This document shows positions 8,436 to 16,948 of a DNA stretch of 64,000 nucleotides, in pieces. The DNA is from Terriglobia bacterium. Lineage in GTDB: Bacteria > Acidobacteriota > Terriglobia > Terriglobales > Acidobacteriaceae. The stretch covers positions 35,377 to 99,376 of the forward strand of contig JAIQFO010000017.1 in assembly GCA_020073215.1 (NCBI GenBank). The letters are read 5' to 3'. The translations under genes and the position numbers were made by a program. The number at the start of each line of letters is the position of its first letter. Position 1 is the stretch's first letter. A model generated the notes under the pieces. That model ran no database searches. It was not told where the DNA came from and saw nothing but the letters and a program-made list of their open reading frames with translations.

Positions 8436-8550
8436 TGCACTCTCCTCGTTACTCGTCGAAGATTGTACTCTCGTGAACCATCTTGCGACCGGGTTGGCGC
8501 AGGCGTAGAGGCGGGCGCGGGCAGGGACGGGTTCTGACAACTAATGACGA

Positions 8551-8568
8551 GGGCCACGCGTGTGGCCC
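8551..8568. repeat. Perfect 18-base palindrome
   Basis: GGGCCAC, GCGT, GTGGCCC form a 7-base-pair hairpin between dodecin and the downstream end of the 8599-9483 gene. No T-run follows on either strand, so a simple terminator is unlikely. Confidence 0.5.
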
Positions 8569-8598
8569 GCGTGGCCCCGGTTCTTCACTCGCTTAGAG

Positions 8599-9483
8599 CT
8601 ATTGGTTATCGGTGGTGCCGGCTGTCGCTTGTTTCGCGACCTGCTCCTGTTCGACAGGATTGATCTTCACCGTGGTCAGGATCTTCTCCAGCTTGGCGAA
8701 GACTTCGTCGCGGTTGACGGGTTTAACGCCGTCTTTCGTGCCATATCCGGCGGTGCCCACACTCAAAACGTACTCGTAACAAGCGCCATTCTCATAGCGG
8801 TGGTAGTACTGCGTTTCGGTTTGCGTCAAGGGGCTGGCGGTGAAGTCGGAAGTCGTCTCCATTTCGGCTGAGCCGACTTTCACTTTGTCGACGTCCTGCG
8901 GCGCGCCGTTGACATTGTGCGAATCGACAAAGGCGAAGTGCCCGCACTCCTGCTCGGTAACGCTGCGATGGACGTTCACGTTGAAGAAGGCGGACGCAAA
9001 GTCAGTGCCGGGATACGAGCCGCTGGGCAGTTCGACCGTCGCGACTGTAACTCCGCCAGGCTGCACGAAGTTCATCACTGCATCACCCAGGGGTGCAAAC
9101 TGGGGCCGCGCTTTGTCGCCGGTGGTCAGCGCGAATTTCCGCGGATAGAGGAACGAAACGCCTGAGTTGGGATCACTGTAGGTTACGTTCGCAGGACGCT
9201 TTTTGGGCGTCTTCTTTGCGGGCACGGCTACGGCGGTTGTGGTGGCTACTGGCGCTGCCGCGGTTGTCACCGGACCGGCGGTCGGGCTGGATACGCCGAT
9301 CTGCGCCGGCTTTGGAGATTGCTTCGAACACGCGCTCATCGCGACTAACAGCCCGAGAATCGTGAAGCCTGCCATCATTGCGAGCTTCTGCTGGCGCGAC
9401 CAGGACGAAAGCACCGTCCCGGAGATTGTCTTGCTTGCTTGGTTGCTGGATTTCTTGTCACCGGATTGCCAAATCGTTGTCAT
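8599..9483 (-). CDS. Membrane-anchored or lipoprotein-like unknown protein
   Basis: The start is ATG 9483, chosen for the strong GGAGGTGAC just upstream. The 294-residue protein has an N-terminal cytoplasmic stretch of about 33 residues and one membrane segment (GFTILGLLVAMSA) followed by Cys. The lipobox-like AMSAC sits too far in for a normal lipoprotein signal. A Thr/Ala/Val/Pro linker follows, then a soluble domain with SDPNSGVSFLYPRKF near its beginning, which fits surface lipoproteins of the PsbP/PsaA-like kind only loosely. Function unknown. Confidence 0.7.
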   Translation of the reverse strand: MTTIWQSGDKKSSNQASKTISGTVLSSWSRQQKLAMMAGFTILGLLVAMSACSKQSPKPAQIGVSSPTAGPVTTAAAPVATTTAVAVPAKKTPKKRPANVTYSDPNSGVSFLYPRKFALTTGDKARPQFAPLGDAVMNFVQPGGVTVATVELPSGSYPGTDFASAFFNVNVHRSVTEQECGHFAFVDSHNVNGAPQDVDKVKVGSAEMETTSDFTASPLTQTETQYYHRYENGACYEYVLSVGTAGYGTKDGVKPVNRDEVFAKLEKILTTVKINPVEQEQVAKQATAGTTDNQ

Positions 9484-9700
9484 GTTGTCACCTCCTCTGC
9501 GGCTGGCGCAGTCGGAGAGAAGAAGGGCAGGAGGAGGGCCAATTGAAAATGCAGTGATTTGGCGAGACTTAGTGCACTTTTTCTCTGGCGTGAGCGTGAC
9601 GGGCAAACACGCTGTGTTCGGGCGGATACGTGGTCGCTCATACGCCGTCCGAGAAACTCGCTCATCTCCGAGGATCCCACGGTGCGGCTAGAATGCCTCT

Positions 9701-10561
9701 GTGACCGATGTCTCGCTTGGCCCTTCTGGTTATCGCGGACGACTGGCGCCTTCGCCTACCGGGCTGTTGCACGTTGGGCACGCGCGGACTTTCTGGATTG
9801 CGGCGCAACGGGCGATTAAGAACCGGGGAACCTTGATATTGCGGAATGAGGATTTGGATCCGCAGCGCTCGCGGGCGGAATTTGTCCGCGCCATGATGGA
9901 AGACTTGCGCTGGCTGGGAATTGACTGGAGTGAGGGACCGGATGTTGACGGGCCGTATGGTTCTTACTCGCAAAGTGAGCGCCGGGCGCACTATCTGGAG
10001 GCTTGGCGGCGACTGCGCGAGGGCGGGTTTCTGTATCCCTGCACTTGTTCGCGCAAGGATCTGGCGCAGGCGGCGAGCGCTCCGAATGACACGGATGATG
10101 AGCCGGTTTATCCGGGGACTTGCCGTAAGCGCAAGGATGTGGCCGAGTTCCGGGAACCTGCGGGCGTGAATTGGCGGTTCCGTGTTCCCGACGGCGAGGT
10201 GGTTGAATTTACGGATTTGAATCTGGGCCAGCAGAGGTATGCCGCGGCCAGAGATTTTGGAGATTTCCTGGTATGGCGGCGTGACGATGTTCCGGCCTAC
10301 CAACTCGCTGTTGTGGTCGACGACGCGGCGATGCGAATCACGGAAGTCGTACGGGGCGCGGATCTGCTGAAATCGACTGCACGGCAGTTGCTGCTATGGC
10401 GCGCACTGGGCTATGCCACTCCGGACTATTTTCATTGCGAACTGGTGCGGGATGCCGCGGGCGCGAGGCTGGCGAAACGGCACGATGCGCTGAGCATCCG
10501 GCATCTGCGGGAGAGCGGGATGACGGCGGAGAAGGTTTTAGAAATGGCCGGTTGGCCGTAG
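9701..10561 (+). CDS. gluQ: Glutamyl-Q tRNA(Asp) synthetase
   Basis: This is a truncated GluRS paralogue lacking the anticodon-binding domain. It attaches glutamate to queuosine at position 34 of tRNA-Asp. The 286-residue protein has the class I signature HVGH (24-27), the zinc-type C-T-C...Y-x-x-x-C pattern (CTCSRKD, YPGTC), and LAKRHDALS as the KMSKS equivalent. The start is GTG at 9701. Its substrate needs the queuosine pathway, and queE and queD lie 3-4 kb downstream, though in separate transcripts. Confidence 0.95.
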   Translation: MTDVSLGPSGYRGRLAPSPTGLLHVGHARTFWIAAQRAIKNRGTLILRNEDLDPQRSRAEFVRAMMEDLRWLGIDWSEGPDVDGPYGSYSQSERRAHYLEAWRRLREGGFLYPCTCSRKDLAQAASAPNDTDDEPVYPGTCRKRKDVAEFREPAGVNWRFRVPDGEVVEFTDLNLGQQRYAAARDFGDFLVWRRDDVPAYQLAVVVDDAAMRITEVVRGADLLKSTARQLLLWRALGYATPDYFHCELVRDAAGARLAKRHDALSIRHLRESGMTAEKVLEMAGWP

Positions 10562-10731
10562 GGTAAATTCTCCTTAAACGCGGGCGAACCGAGCCATTCC
10601 GGCCCGCTTCGGCTGCCCAACCCTCATTTTATGCCGATTTTCAAGGGGTACCTTACTGGAAACCGCATAAAATCTGGATAAAGTGCTACTTTTCCACAGC
10701 GTAGTGCGTTACTATGCGTTGGATACAAGCA

Positions 10732-10743
10732 AACTTGCAAGTT
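10732..10743. promoter_or_regulatory. 12-base perfect palindrome just upstream of the HU gene
   Basis: AACTTGCAAGTT lies 15 bases before the HU start and ends just before the ribosome-binding GAAGGAGG. It is short enough to occur by chance but well placed for an operator. Confidence 0.3.
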
Positions 10744-10757
10744 CTGAAGGAGGATTC

Positions 10758-11051
10758 ATGGCTTCTGGTATGACCAAGACTCAACTCACACGTCACCTGG
10801 CCGAGAAGCTCGGCTCGAACAACAAGACGGCCGCGGCATTTCTGGAGCACCTGGCCGACACGGCAATTAAAGAGACGAAGAAGAACGGTGTGTTCGTTGT
10901 GCCCGGCCTCGGCCGCTTGGTGAAGGCGCATCGTAAAGCCCGCATGGGACGCAACCCGCAAACCGGGGAACCGATTCAGATCAAGGCGAAGACGGTGGTG
11001 AAGTTCCGCGTGGCGAAAGCCGCGAAGGACGCGATCGCGCCGAAGAAGTAG
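10758..11051 (+). CDS. HU-family DNA-binding protein
   Basis: HU proteins are small dimeric nucleoid proteins that bend DNA. This one has 97 residues, the TKTQLTRHLAEKL N-terminal helix, the GLGRLVKAHRKARMGRNPQTGEP beta-arm region (usual RxGRNPxTG) and a Lys-rich end. The start is ATG 10758, preceded by GAAGGAGG. A strong terminator follows at 11098, so the gene is its own transcription unit. IHF is excluded only by overall resemblance. Confidence 0.93.
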   Translation: MASGMTKTQLTRHLAEKLGSNNKTAAAFLEHLADTAIKETKKNGVFVVPGLGRLVKAHRKARMGRNPQTGEPIQIKAKTVVKFRVAKAAKDAIAPKK

Positions 11052-11056
11052 TTAGT

Positions 11057-11080
11057 GTGGCGCGGACACTCCTGTCCGCG
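11057..11080. repeat. Family C hairpin (GTGGCGCGGACA type)
   Basis: CGCGGACA (11061-11068), loop CTCC, TGTCCGCG (11073-11080). A related sequence with the same GTGGCGCGGACA lead is at 45389, and a similar hairpin at 45473. Confidence 0.6.
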
Positions 11081-11097
11081 AGAAGTTGGAATCAAGC

Positions 11098-11128
11098 AAA
11101 AAGGCCGGCCTTTAAGCTGGCCTTTTTT
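11098..11128 (+). terminator. Rho-independent terminator of the HU gene
   Basis: AAAAAGGCCGGC pairs with GCTGGCCTTTTTT around the loop CTTTAA; one G-T pair. A textbook terminator with T-run. Confidence 0.9.
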
Positions 11129-11234
11129 GCTGATCGCCTTCCTCATCCCGATATGTGGAAGGTTGATTCATCACAAACCTGACGTTGAACGCTCACAGAC
11201 TTCGCCAACCGGTCTAAGGCTATACTGCCGAAGA

Positions 11235-13187
11235 ATGGCTGATGTTCCGAATCTTGCGGAAGCACTGCGACGCTATTGGGGATACCACGAGTTTCGCCCC
11301 AAGCAGGAGAATGTGATCCGCAGTCTGCTGGCCGCGCACGATACCTGCGTGGTGATGCCGACTGGAGGCGGGAAGTCGCTTTGCTACCAGCTTCCGGCGG
11401 TGATTTCCGGGAAGACGGCGGTGGTGGTTTCGCCGCTGATCGCGCTGATGCAAGACCAGGCCGCGCAACTGGCGCAGATGGGGATTCCGGCGGCGGCTAT
11501 CAACAGTTTTCAGAATTCGTCGGAACGGGGTCAGGTGATGGCGAAAGCGTCGCACGGGGAATACCGGCTCCTCTATCTTTCGCCAGAGCGGCTGACCGCT
11601 GAAAATACCTTCGATTGGCTGGCCCAGGTGCCGGTGGGCTTTTTTGCTGTGGACGAGGCGCATTGTATTTCCCAGTGGGGACACGAGTTTCGTCCTGAAT
11701 ACCGCCAACTGAGCCGGTTGCGGGAGCGCTTTCCGAAGCTCCCGATTGCGGCGTTCACGGCGAGCGCGACACGGCAGGTGCGGCACGACATTCTGAAGCA
11801 GTTGCAGATGCGCGATCCGCATCTTTACATTGCCAGCTTCCATCGCAAGAACTTGCGCTACGCGGTGCACGAGTGCGAAGCGCGAACGCAGATGGAGTTG
11901 CTCAGCCGCGCGTTGCGGCAGTATGCGGGTGAGAGCGTGATCGTGTACTCGCCCACGATTCGCCGGGTGGAAGAGACGGTCGAATTCCTGGAGGAGAGCG
12001 GGATTGCGGCGATTCCTTATCACGCGAAGATGGAAGCGCCCCTGCGCCGGCAGAATCAGGAACGATGGATGTCGGACGAAGTGCGCGTGTTGGTGGGAAC
12101 GATCGCGTTTGGCCTTGGCATCAACAAGCCCGCGGTAAGGGCGGTGATTCACCTGTCACTGCCGCAGTCGATCGAGCAGTACTACCAGGAGGCCGGGCGC
12201 GCGGGGCGGGATGGGAGGCAGGCGGACTGCGTGCTTCTCTGGCAGAAACGGGACCACATTCTGCTGACCTACTTCATCAATAAGATTTCCGATGACACGG
12301 AGCGCGAGCGGGCATCCGAGCGGAAGCGTGTGATCAGCCGGTTCGCGGATTCTCACGGCTGCCGCCAGCGGCAGATTTGCCAGCATTTTGGAGAGACTCC
12401 GAAATGGGAGAAATGCGGCGGCTGCGACAATTGCGGCGCCAAGCCGGAGTGGCTGAAGAAGGAAATCGTGAGCGTTGCCGTACCGGAGGTAGCGCGAAAG
12501 ACGCTCTTTCCGCCCACTCCTTCTCCGTCCTTCTACACCCCGCTTCTGTCGTCTGAAAGAATGCACGAAAAAACGCGCGAAAAACCACGGGTACGGGATG
12601 CCATGCCGGCGGAGGCGGATCCGGCACTGGCAGAGTACCTGCGCGAATGGCGGCGAACCATGGCGCGGGAGAACAAAGTGCCCGCGTACATTATCTTGCA
12701 CGACAGCACGCTGGAGGAATTGTGCCGACGGCGTCCCGCCAATTTTGCGGAGTTGAAGCAGGTGGCGGGGATTGGCGAGAAGAAGGCAGATGTGTACGGC
12801 GCGGAGATTCTGCAGGCTCTGCGGAGCTTTGGCGATGGAGCGCGCGCCACGCCGTCGGTCGCCAAGGAGCCGACTCCTGCGGAACAGACGCTTCGTCTTT
12901 TGAGCGAAGGTCGCTGCTTTGAGGAAATTGCCCGCATTCGCGCGCGCCAGATTTCAACTGTCGTGTGTACGGTGGCAAACCTGATCGAGACTGGCCAGTT
13001 GAAATTGGATCCCAGGTGGATTTCGCCGGATGCGCAACCGCTAATTGAGGCGGCTTGCCTGAAGCAGGGCGTCGAGAAACTGAGGGATATTAAAGACGCA
13101 CTGCCGCCCTATGTGAGCTTCGAAGACATCCGACTGGTGGTGGCGCATCTGCGGGCGGAGAACCGGGTGCGGACGCGGACGGCGTAG
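11235..13187 (+). CDS. recQ: ATP-dependent DNA helicase RecQ
   Basis: RecQ is a 3'-5' DNA helicase in recombination and fork repair. In this 650-residue protein: Walker A MPTGGGKS (41-48), DEAH (140-143), the helicase C-terminal domain with GRAGRDGRQADC, a four-Cys zinc site (C-RQRQ-I-C ... CGGCDNC), and an HRDC domain near residues 465-545 with GIGEKKADVYG. A final winged-helix-like domain (TLRLLSEGRCFEEIARIR) matches the C-terminal HTH found in several RecQ proteins. ATG 11235 is preferred over an upstream in-frame start at 11055 that would run through the HU terminator. Confidence 0.95.
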   Translation: MADVPNLAEALRRYWGYHEFRPKQENVIRSLLAAHDTCVVMPTGGGKSLCYQLPAVISGKTAVVVSPLIALMQDQAAQLAQMGIPAAAINSFQNSSERGQVMAKASHGEYRLLYLSPERLTAENTFDWLAQVPVGFFAVDEAHCISQWGHEFRPEYRQLSRLRERFPKLPIAAFTASATRQVRHDILKQLQMRDPHLYIASFHRKNLRYAVHECEARTQMELLSRALRQYAGESVIVYSPTIRRVEETVEFLEESGIAAIPYHAKMEAPLRRQNQERWMSDEVRVLVGTIAFGLGINKPAVRAVIHLSLPQSIEQYYQEAGRAGRDGRQADCVLLWQKRDHILLTYFINKISDDTERERASERKRVISRFADSHGCRQRQICQHFGETPKWEKCGGCDNCGAKPEWLKKEIVSVAVPEVARKTLFPPTPSPSFYTPLLSSERMHEKTREKPRVRDAMPAEADPALAEYLREWRRTMARENKVPAYIILHDSTLEELCRRRPANFAELKQVAGIGEKKADVYGAEILQALRSFGDGARATPSVAKEPTPAEQTLRLLSEGRCFEEIARIRARQISTVVCTVANLIETGQLKLDPRWISPDAQPLIEAACLKQGVEKLRDIKDALPPYVSFEDIRLVVAHLRAENRVRTRTA

Positions 13188-13244
13188 AGGGCTGGCGCAA
13201 ATCTAACTTGTCAAGTCTAGGTCGCAAATTTGCGGCGCGGACTG

Positions 13245-13931
13245 CTACACGCCTTTCGCGGCGGGATCCCAGATCAGTTTGTGGATTTGCAGGCTGAGCC
13301 GCGCGGGAGTGTTGTCGGCCAGGATCCATTGGGCGAGGTCCTGCGGGTCGAGTTGACAATGCGAAGTGTCGCGCGAGCCGGACGCCGTTTTTTCGAATGC
13401 GGGCGAAAACAGAATGGCGTGCACGCGATCGGCCAGCCCGTGATGCAGGACGAAGTCGCGCGCGAATTCGTAGTCAGTGCGGTCGGTCAAGACGAACTTG
13501 AGTTCATCGTGCGGCCGGAGCGCCTTCAGGTTCTCGAGCGCGAAGGTGCCTGGTTCGCCGGAGTGCGGGCACTTCACGTCGACGATCTTGATGACCTGCT
13601 TCGGGACCTGCGCCAGGGAACGTTCGCCGCTGGTTTCGAGCAAGACCTGGTAGTCAGCGTCGAGAAGTTGCTCCATCAGCGGGATGACTTCGCGCTCCTG
13701 CAACATCGGTTCACCGCCGGTGATTTCAACCAGTCCGCCGGTAGGGCTCAGACGGGCGACTTCGGTGAGCACTTCCTGCAGCGCCATCTTCTTGCCGCCT
13801 GAAAAACTGAACTCGCTGTCGCACCAGGAGCAGCGCAGGTTGCATCCAGTGAGGCGCACGAAGACGCAGGACAGGCCCGAATACGTCGATTCGCCCTGCA
13901 GCGACTTGTAGATTTCGGTTATTTGAAGCAT
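13245..13931 (-). CDS. queE: 7-carboxy-7-deazaguanine synthase
   Basis: QueE is a radical SAM enzyme that makes 7-carboxy-7-deazaguanine from 6-carboxytetrahydropterin, the second step after GTP cyclohydrolase in queuosine synthesis. The 228-residue protein carries the QueE-type cluster C30-x3-C34-x2-C37, the ITGGEPMLQ motif, and the N-terminal SLQGE...VRLTGCN lead. The start is ATG 13931; the longer frame lies in a repeat. queD is upstream on the same strand, separated by a repeat-filled 111-base gap. Confidence 0.95.
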   Translation of the reverse strand: MLQITEIYKSLQGESTYSGLSCVFVRLTGCNLRCSWCDSEFSFSGGKKMALQEVLTEVARLSPTGGLVEITGGEPMLQEREVIPLMEQLLDADYQVLLETSGERSLAQVPKQVIKIVDVKCPHSGEPGTFALENLKALRPHDELKFVLTDRTDYEFARDFVLHHGLADRVHAILFSPAFEKTASGSRDTSHCQLDPQDLAQWILADNTPARLSLQIHKLIWDPAAKGV

Positions 13932-14042
13932 TGAATCATTGACACATTGAGTCATTGAATCATTGAAAGGCGCTGCCTTTGAACTTTAATGATTCAATGG
14001 CTAAATGATTCAATGGCTAAATGATTCAATCGCTCAATGATT
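13931..14042. repeat. ATGATTCAATGGCTA repeats with inverted copies between queD and queE
   Basis: The right arm (13988-14041) holds about three tandem copies of a roughly 17-base unit containing AATGATTCAATGGCTA. The left arm (13931-13966) holds inverted copies (ATTGAATCATTG). A small hairpin AAAGGC-GCT-GCCTTT sits in the centre (13966-13980). The whole gap could fold as one long imperfect hairpin. Confidence 0.8.
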
Positions 14043-14420
14043 TCACTCGCTGTAGCGAGCCGTCGTGGTATCGGTCTCAAACACCGTGACGTCCTTCACT
14101 CTCACCCGGCCGTTGGTCACCGCGCCTAAGCGCGTGTTGGTCTCGTCGTAGAAATATTTCGCAAGATTCTCGGCCGAGGGGTTGAGGACGGTGAAGGGTT
14201 CGATCTCGTTGATCATCTGATGGTCGAGACGATCGATGGCGTGCTTCATGACTTCTTTCAGGTCTTTGAAATCGAGCAGCAGACCGGCCTTGTCGAGTTC
14301 CGCGCCGGCTAGGGTCACACGAATCTTATAATTGTGGCCGTGCGGGTTCTCGCACTTGCCCTTGTAGTTGCGCAGGTAGTGCCCGGCGGCGAATGTGTCT
14401 TCGACGGTTACTTCGTACAT
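14043..14420 (-). CDS. queD: 6-carboxytetrahydropterin synthase
   Basis: QueD converts dihydroneopterin triphosphate to 6-carboxytetrahydropterin, the substrate of QueE. This 125-residue protein has the zinc histidines H14, H27 and H29 (AAGHYL, PHGHNY), catalytic Cys23 and the LDHQMIN helix. Its length fits the family. It is first in a queD-queE transcription unit and is divergent from a GNAT gene 71 bases away. Confidence 0.95.
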   Translation of the reverse strand: MYEVTVEDTFAAGHYLRNYKGKCENPHGHNYKIRVTLAGAELDKAGLLLDFKDLKEVMKHAIDRLDHQMINEIEPFTVLNPSAENLAKYFYDETNTRLGAVTNGRVRVKDVTVFETDTTTARYSE

Positions 14421-14491
14421 GGAATCCAGCTAGCCTCGGGGTGACGTGCGTTTATTGTACCTTTTGAGACCGTCGGAGACACGGAGCGAAA

Positions 14492-14971
14492 ATGACACAG
14501 TCTGAGATCAAGATTCGAGAAGCGGCGCCGGACGAGTCGGCGATCATTCTTCATCACCGGCGGTCGATGTTTCGCGACATGGGAGAAGGTACGGTCGAGG
14601 AGCTCGAGCGGATGGTGAAAGTTGCGCGCCCGTGGCTGGCGCGGGCCCTGGCCGATGGCTCGTATCGCCATTGGCTCGCGCTGGATGGCTCGGGCCGCGT
14701 CGCTGGCGGCGGTGGGGTGCTGCTCGGTCCTTGGCCGGCGAATCCCAAGGACCCATGCACTGAGCGGGCGGTCATCCTGAACGTGTACACGGAACCGGAA
14801 TTCCGCAAGCGAGGAATTGCGCGGCAAGTCATGCTGACAATCCTGGAGTGGCTCAAGCAGCGCGGCTTTCGCGCCGTCAATCTGCACGCCAGCAGAGAGG
14901 GGCGGCCCTTGTATGAAAAGCTGGGGTTTGAGGCTACTAACGAAATGCGGCTGAAGTTTGATCTGCCTTAG
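14492..14971 (+). CDS. GNAT-family N-acetyltransferase
   Basis: A 159-residue single-domain GNAT protein. The acetyl-CoA loop is visible as VYTEPEFRKRGIARQVM, followed by the C-terminal NLHAS...PLYEKLGFEATNEM segment typical of motif B. The substrate cannot be told from sequence. It is monocistronic between queD and the sigma-factor locus and is followed by a family A repeat. Confidence 0.9.
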   Translation: MTQSEIKIREAAPDESAIILHHRRSMFRDMGEGTVEELERMVKVARPWLARALADGSYRHWLALDGSGRVAGGGGVLLGPWPANPKDPCTERAVILNVYTEPEFRKRGIARQVMLTILEWLKQRGFRAVNLHASREGRPLYEKLGFEATNEMRLKFDLP

Positions 14972-15001
14972 GAGTCAAGAGTTGCGTGGCCGCCGGCAAC
15001 T

Positions 15002-15066
15002 GCCGAGCTGCGCTCGGCTTGGACGGGCGAGGTCGCCCGTTCCCACACACGCCCGTCCCCACACAA
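15002..15066 (+). repeat. Family A double-hairpin element with an extra tail fragment
   Basis: GCCGAGC-TGC-GCTCGGC (15002-15018), then GGACGGGCGA-GG-TCGCCCGTTC (15021-15042; one mismatch) and CCACACAC. A second partial tail, GCCCGTCCCCACACA, follows at 15051. Confidence 0.85.
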
Positions 15067-15110
15067 CCCAACTGTCTAGCAAACCAAGGGCCAACTCCTG
15101 ATAACCTGCT

Positions 15111-15135
15111 AACGTTCGGGCTGCTGCCCCGTCTA
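15111..15135 (+). promoter_or_regulatory. Possible ECF-type promoter of the sigma-factor operon
   Basis: AAC (15111-15113) and CGTCTA (15130-15135) are separated by 16 bases, the spacing of many ECF promoters (AAC / CGTC core). It lies 49 bases before the sigma start, as expected for autoregulation. The flanking match is weak. Confidence 0.35.
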
Positions 15136-15183
15136 TTCCCTGCAAGGCAAGGACAGGACACTTGTAGGGGATAGAGACAGACG

Positions 15184-15894
15184 ATGCCGGCCGATTCTTA
15201 CGCAGTCGCAATTCCGGTTGGCGAAATTTCCCGTCCGAAGCGGGCGGCACAGGGCAGCGGCAACCAGAACCCCACGTCGTATTCGAATCTGAGGGGCTCC
15301 TTGGCAGCGCAGAGCAACCGCATTGACGACACGAGTCTGATCCGGGAGGCACAGCAGGGAAACCGCGCGGCTTTCGAGGTTCTGGTGCGTCATTACGATC
15401 AGCCGGTGCTGCGCCTGGCGCTGCACCTGACGGGGTCGGAGTCGGACGCCCAGGACGTTTATCAGGAGGCCTTCCTCAAGGCCTACAAGAATCTGGGCAG
15501 TTTCCGGTTTGAGTGTTCCTTCTATACCTGGATCTACCGCATCGTTACCAATCTCTGCCTCGATCATCTGCGAAAACGGAATGTTCGCAAGGAGGATGCT
15601 CCGGTAGCGGTGGACGCGTCGGGCGAAGAGTACAGCCGGCTGGAGCAATTCCCGGACGGACGGTCGGGAGCCAATCCGGAACGCGATTTGATGCGGCGGG
15701 AACTGGGGCGGAAGATCGGGGCGGCATTGACCCGGCTTACGCCTCGCGAGCGGATGGTGTTCGAGTTGAAGCACTATCACGGGCTGAAGTTGCGCACCGT
15801 GGGCGAGATGCTGAACACGACCGAAGAGACGGCGAAGAATACGTTGTTTCGCGCAACGCAAAAACTGCGCAGCGCGCTGGCGGAGATGCGATGA
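15184..15894 (+). CDS. ECF RNA polymerase sigma factor (RpoE-like)
   Basis: A 236-residue group IV sigma factor. Region 2 is clear (DTSLIREAQQGNRAAFEVLV ... DAQDVYQEAFLKAYKNL ... YTWIYRIVTNLCLDHLRK), and region 4 follows (LTPRERMVFELKHYHGLKLRTVGEML). An N-terminal extension of about 45 residues, rich in Ser/Asn/Arg, is not part of the family core. The next gene, 33 bases away, encodes its likely zinc-finger anti-sigma factor. The downstream DUF4097, PDZ and TonB genes suggest a role in sensing envelope state. Confidence 0.92.
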   Translation: MPADSYAVAIPVGEISRPKRAAQGSGNQNPTSYSNLRGSLAAQSNRIDDTSLIREAQQGNRAAFEVLVRHYDQPVLRLALHLTGSESDAQDVYQEAFLKAYKNLGSFRFECSFYTWIYRIVTNLCLDHLRKRNVRKEDAPVAVDASGEEYSRLEQFPDGRSGANPERDLMRRELGRKIGAALTRLTPRERMVFELKHYHGLKLRTVGEMLNTTEETAKNTLFRATQKLRSALAEMR

Positions 15895-15927
15895 GATTGG
15901 AATTAGTCCCCACGAAGGGATACGAAA

Positions 15928-16890
15928 ATGAAATGTGATTGGGTACGGCAAAACATCCTGTTCTATGTGTACAACGAACTGGAAGACGATGCCCGGTACG
16001 AGGTAGAGCAGCATCTGGCGCGGTGTCCGGAATGCGCCACAGAGTTGAAAGCGACGCGCAAATTTCACGCCACGCTTTCAGAATCGGTGGCGGAACCGAC
16101 TCCGAACCTGCTGGCGGCATCGCGGATGCGGCTGCAGGAAGCGCTGGAAACGACGCAGCCGGGAGGGCTCTGGCAGCGGCTGATATTCGAGCCGGGAGCG
16201 TGGCTGCGGCAGATTCGTATGGCGCCGGCGTTGGCGGCAGCGATTTTCATTGTGGGATTTGGCGGAGGCATTGGCGCCACTTACAACTTCCTTTCCAATG
16301 CACGCGGCGGCAACGCCGTGTTGACAGGCTCGGTCGAGCCGGGCAGCGGCAATTCATCCCTCACTCAACCGGCGGAGTCGTCGATCGCGGGCATCCGCTC
16401 GGTAACGCAGGAGCCGGGATCGAATCAGGTGAGCATCAAGTACGACACGGTTGTGACCCAGGAAGCGCAGGGCTCGCTGAACGACCAGCGCATCCAGCAG
16501 TTGCTGCTGTTCGCGGCGCGCAACAATTACAACTCGGGAGTTCGGATGGATTCGGTGGATTTGCTGACCCAGGCGCCCAACGATACGCGCGTGCGAGAGG
16601 CGCTGATGTATGCGTTGCAGAACGATACCAATCCGGGTGTGCGTTTGAAGGCGCTGGATGGGCTGAGTAGTTTTGTGCGGCAGGATGCGCGAGTTCGGGA
16701 TGGGGTTTTGCGGGCATTGATCAGCGATACGAACTCCGGCGTTCGGATGCAGGCCTTGCGGTTAGTGGAGCCGATGAAGGCGGACAGCAATGTGCGATCA
16801 GTGCTGACCCGGTTGTCGCAGACGGATCAGAACGTCTCGATTCGCTCGCAGGCGCGTACGATGCTGGCACAGATGCCGGAGATGGATTAA
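15928..16890 (+). CDS. Anti-sigma factor: zinc finger, membrane segment and HEAT repeats
   Basis: The N-terminus has the anti-sigma zinc-finger pattern (HLARCPECA; H-x3-C-x2-C), which binds the sigma factor. One membrane segment lies near residues 93-115 (APALAAAIFIVGFGG). The outer part starts with a Ser/Asn/Gly linker and ends in four HEAT-like repeats of about 32-34 residues, marked by N-x-GVR (SGVRMDSVDLL, PGVRLKALDGL, SGVRMQALRLV, VSIRSQARTML). HEAT repeats outside the membrane are unusual for an anti-sigma factor and suggest a protein-binding sensor. GAAGGGA precedes the start. Confidence 0.9.
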   Translation: MKCDWVRQNILFYVYNELEDDARYEVEQHLARCPECATELKATRKFHATLSESVAEPTPNLLAASRMRLQEALETTQPGGLWQRLIFEPGAWLRQIRMAPALAAAIFIVGFGGGIGATYNFLSNARGGNAVLTGSVEPGSGNSSLTQPAESSIAGIRSVTQEPGSNQVSIKYDTVVTQEAQGSLNDQRIQQLLLFAARNNYNSGVRMDSVDLLTQAPNDTRVREALMYALQNDTNPGVRLKALDGLSSFVRQDARVRDGVLRALISDTNSGVRMQALRLVEPMKADSNVRSVLTRLSQTDQNVSIRSQARTMLAQMPEMD

Positions 16891-16922
16891 TGGAGGGACG
16901 GGCGGGGACGCCCGGCTCTCCA
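16891..16922. repeat. Family B hairpin (TGGAGGGACGGGCG type)
   Basis: TGGAGGGACGGGCG pairs imperfectly with CGCCCGGCTCTCCA around a GGGA loop. It starts right after the stop codon of the anti-sigma gene. Confidence 0.65.
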
Positions 16923-16948
16923 TCCAATAGTGGTGAGGAGGACGTTCA

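Noticed and set aside
11055..11234. N-terminal extension of RecQ from an upstream start
   Set aside because: It would run through the HU gene's terminator and a repeat and encodes no RecQ-like sequence.
13931..14042. Considered as a CRISPR array
   Set aside because: Units are about 17 bases, contiguous and partly inverted, with no spacers, and no cas genes are near.
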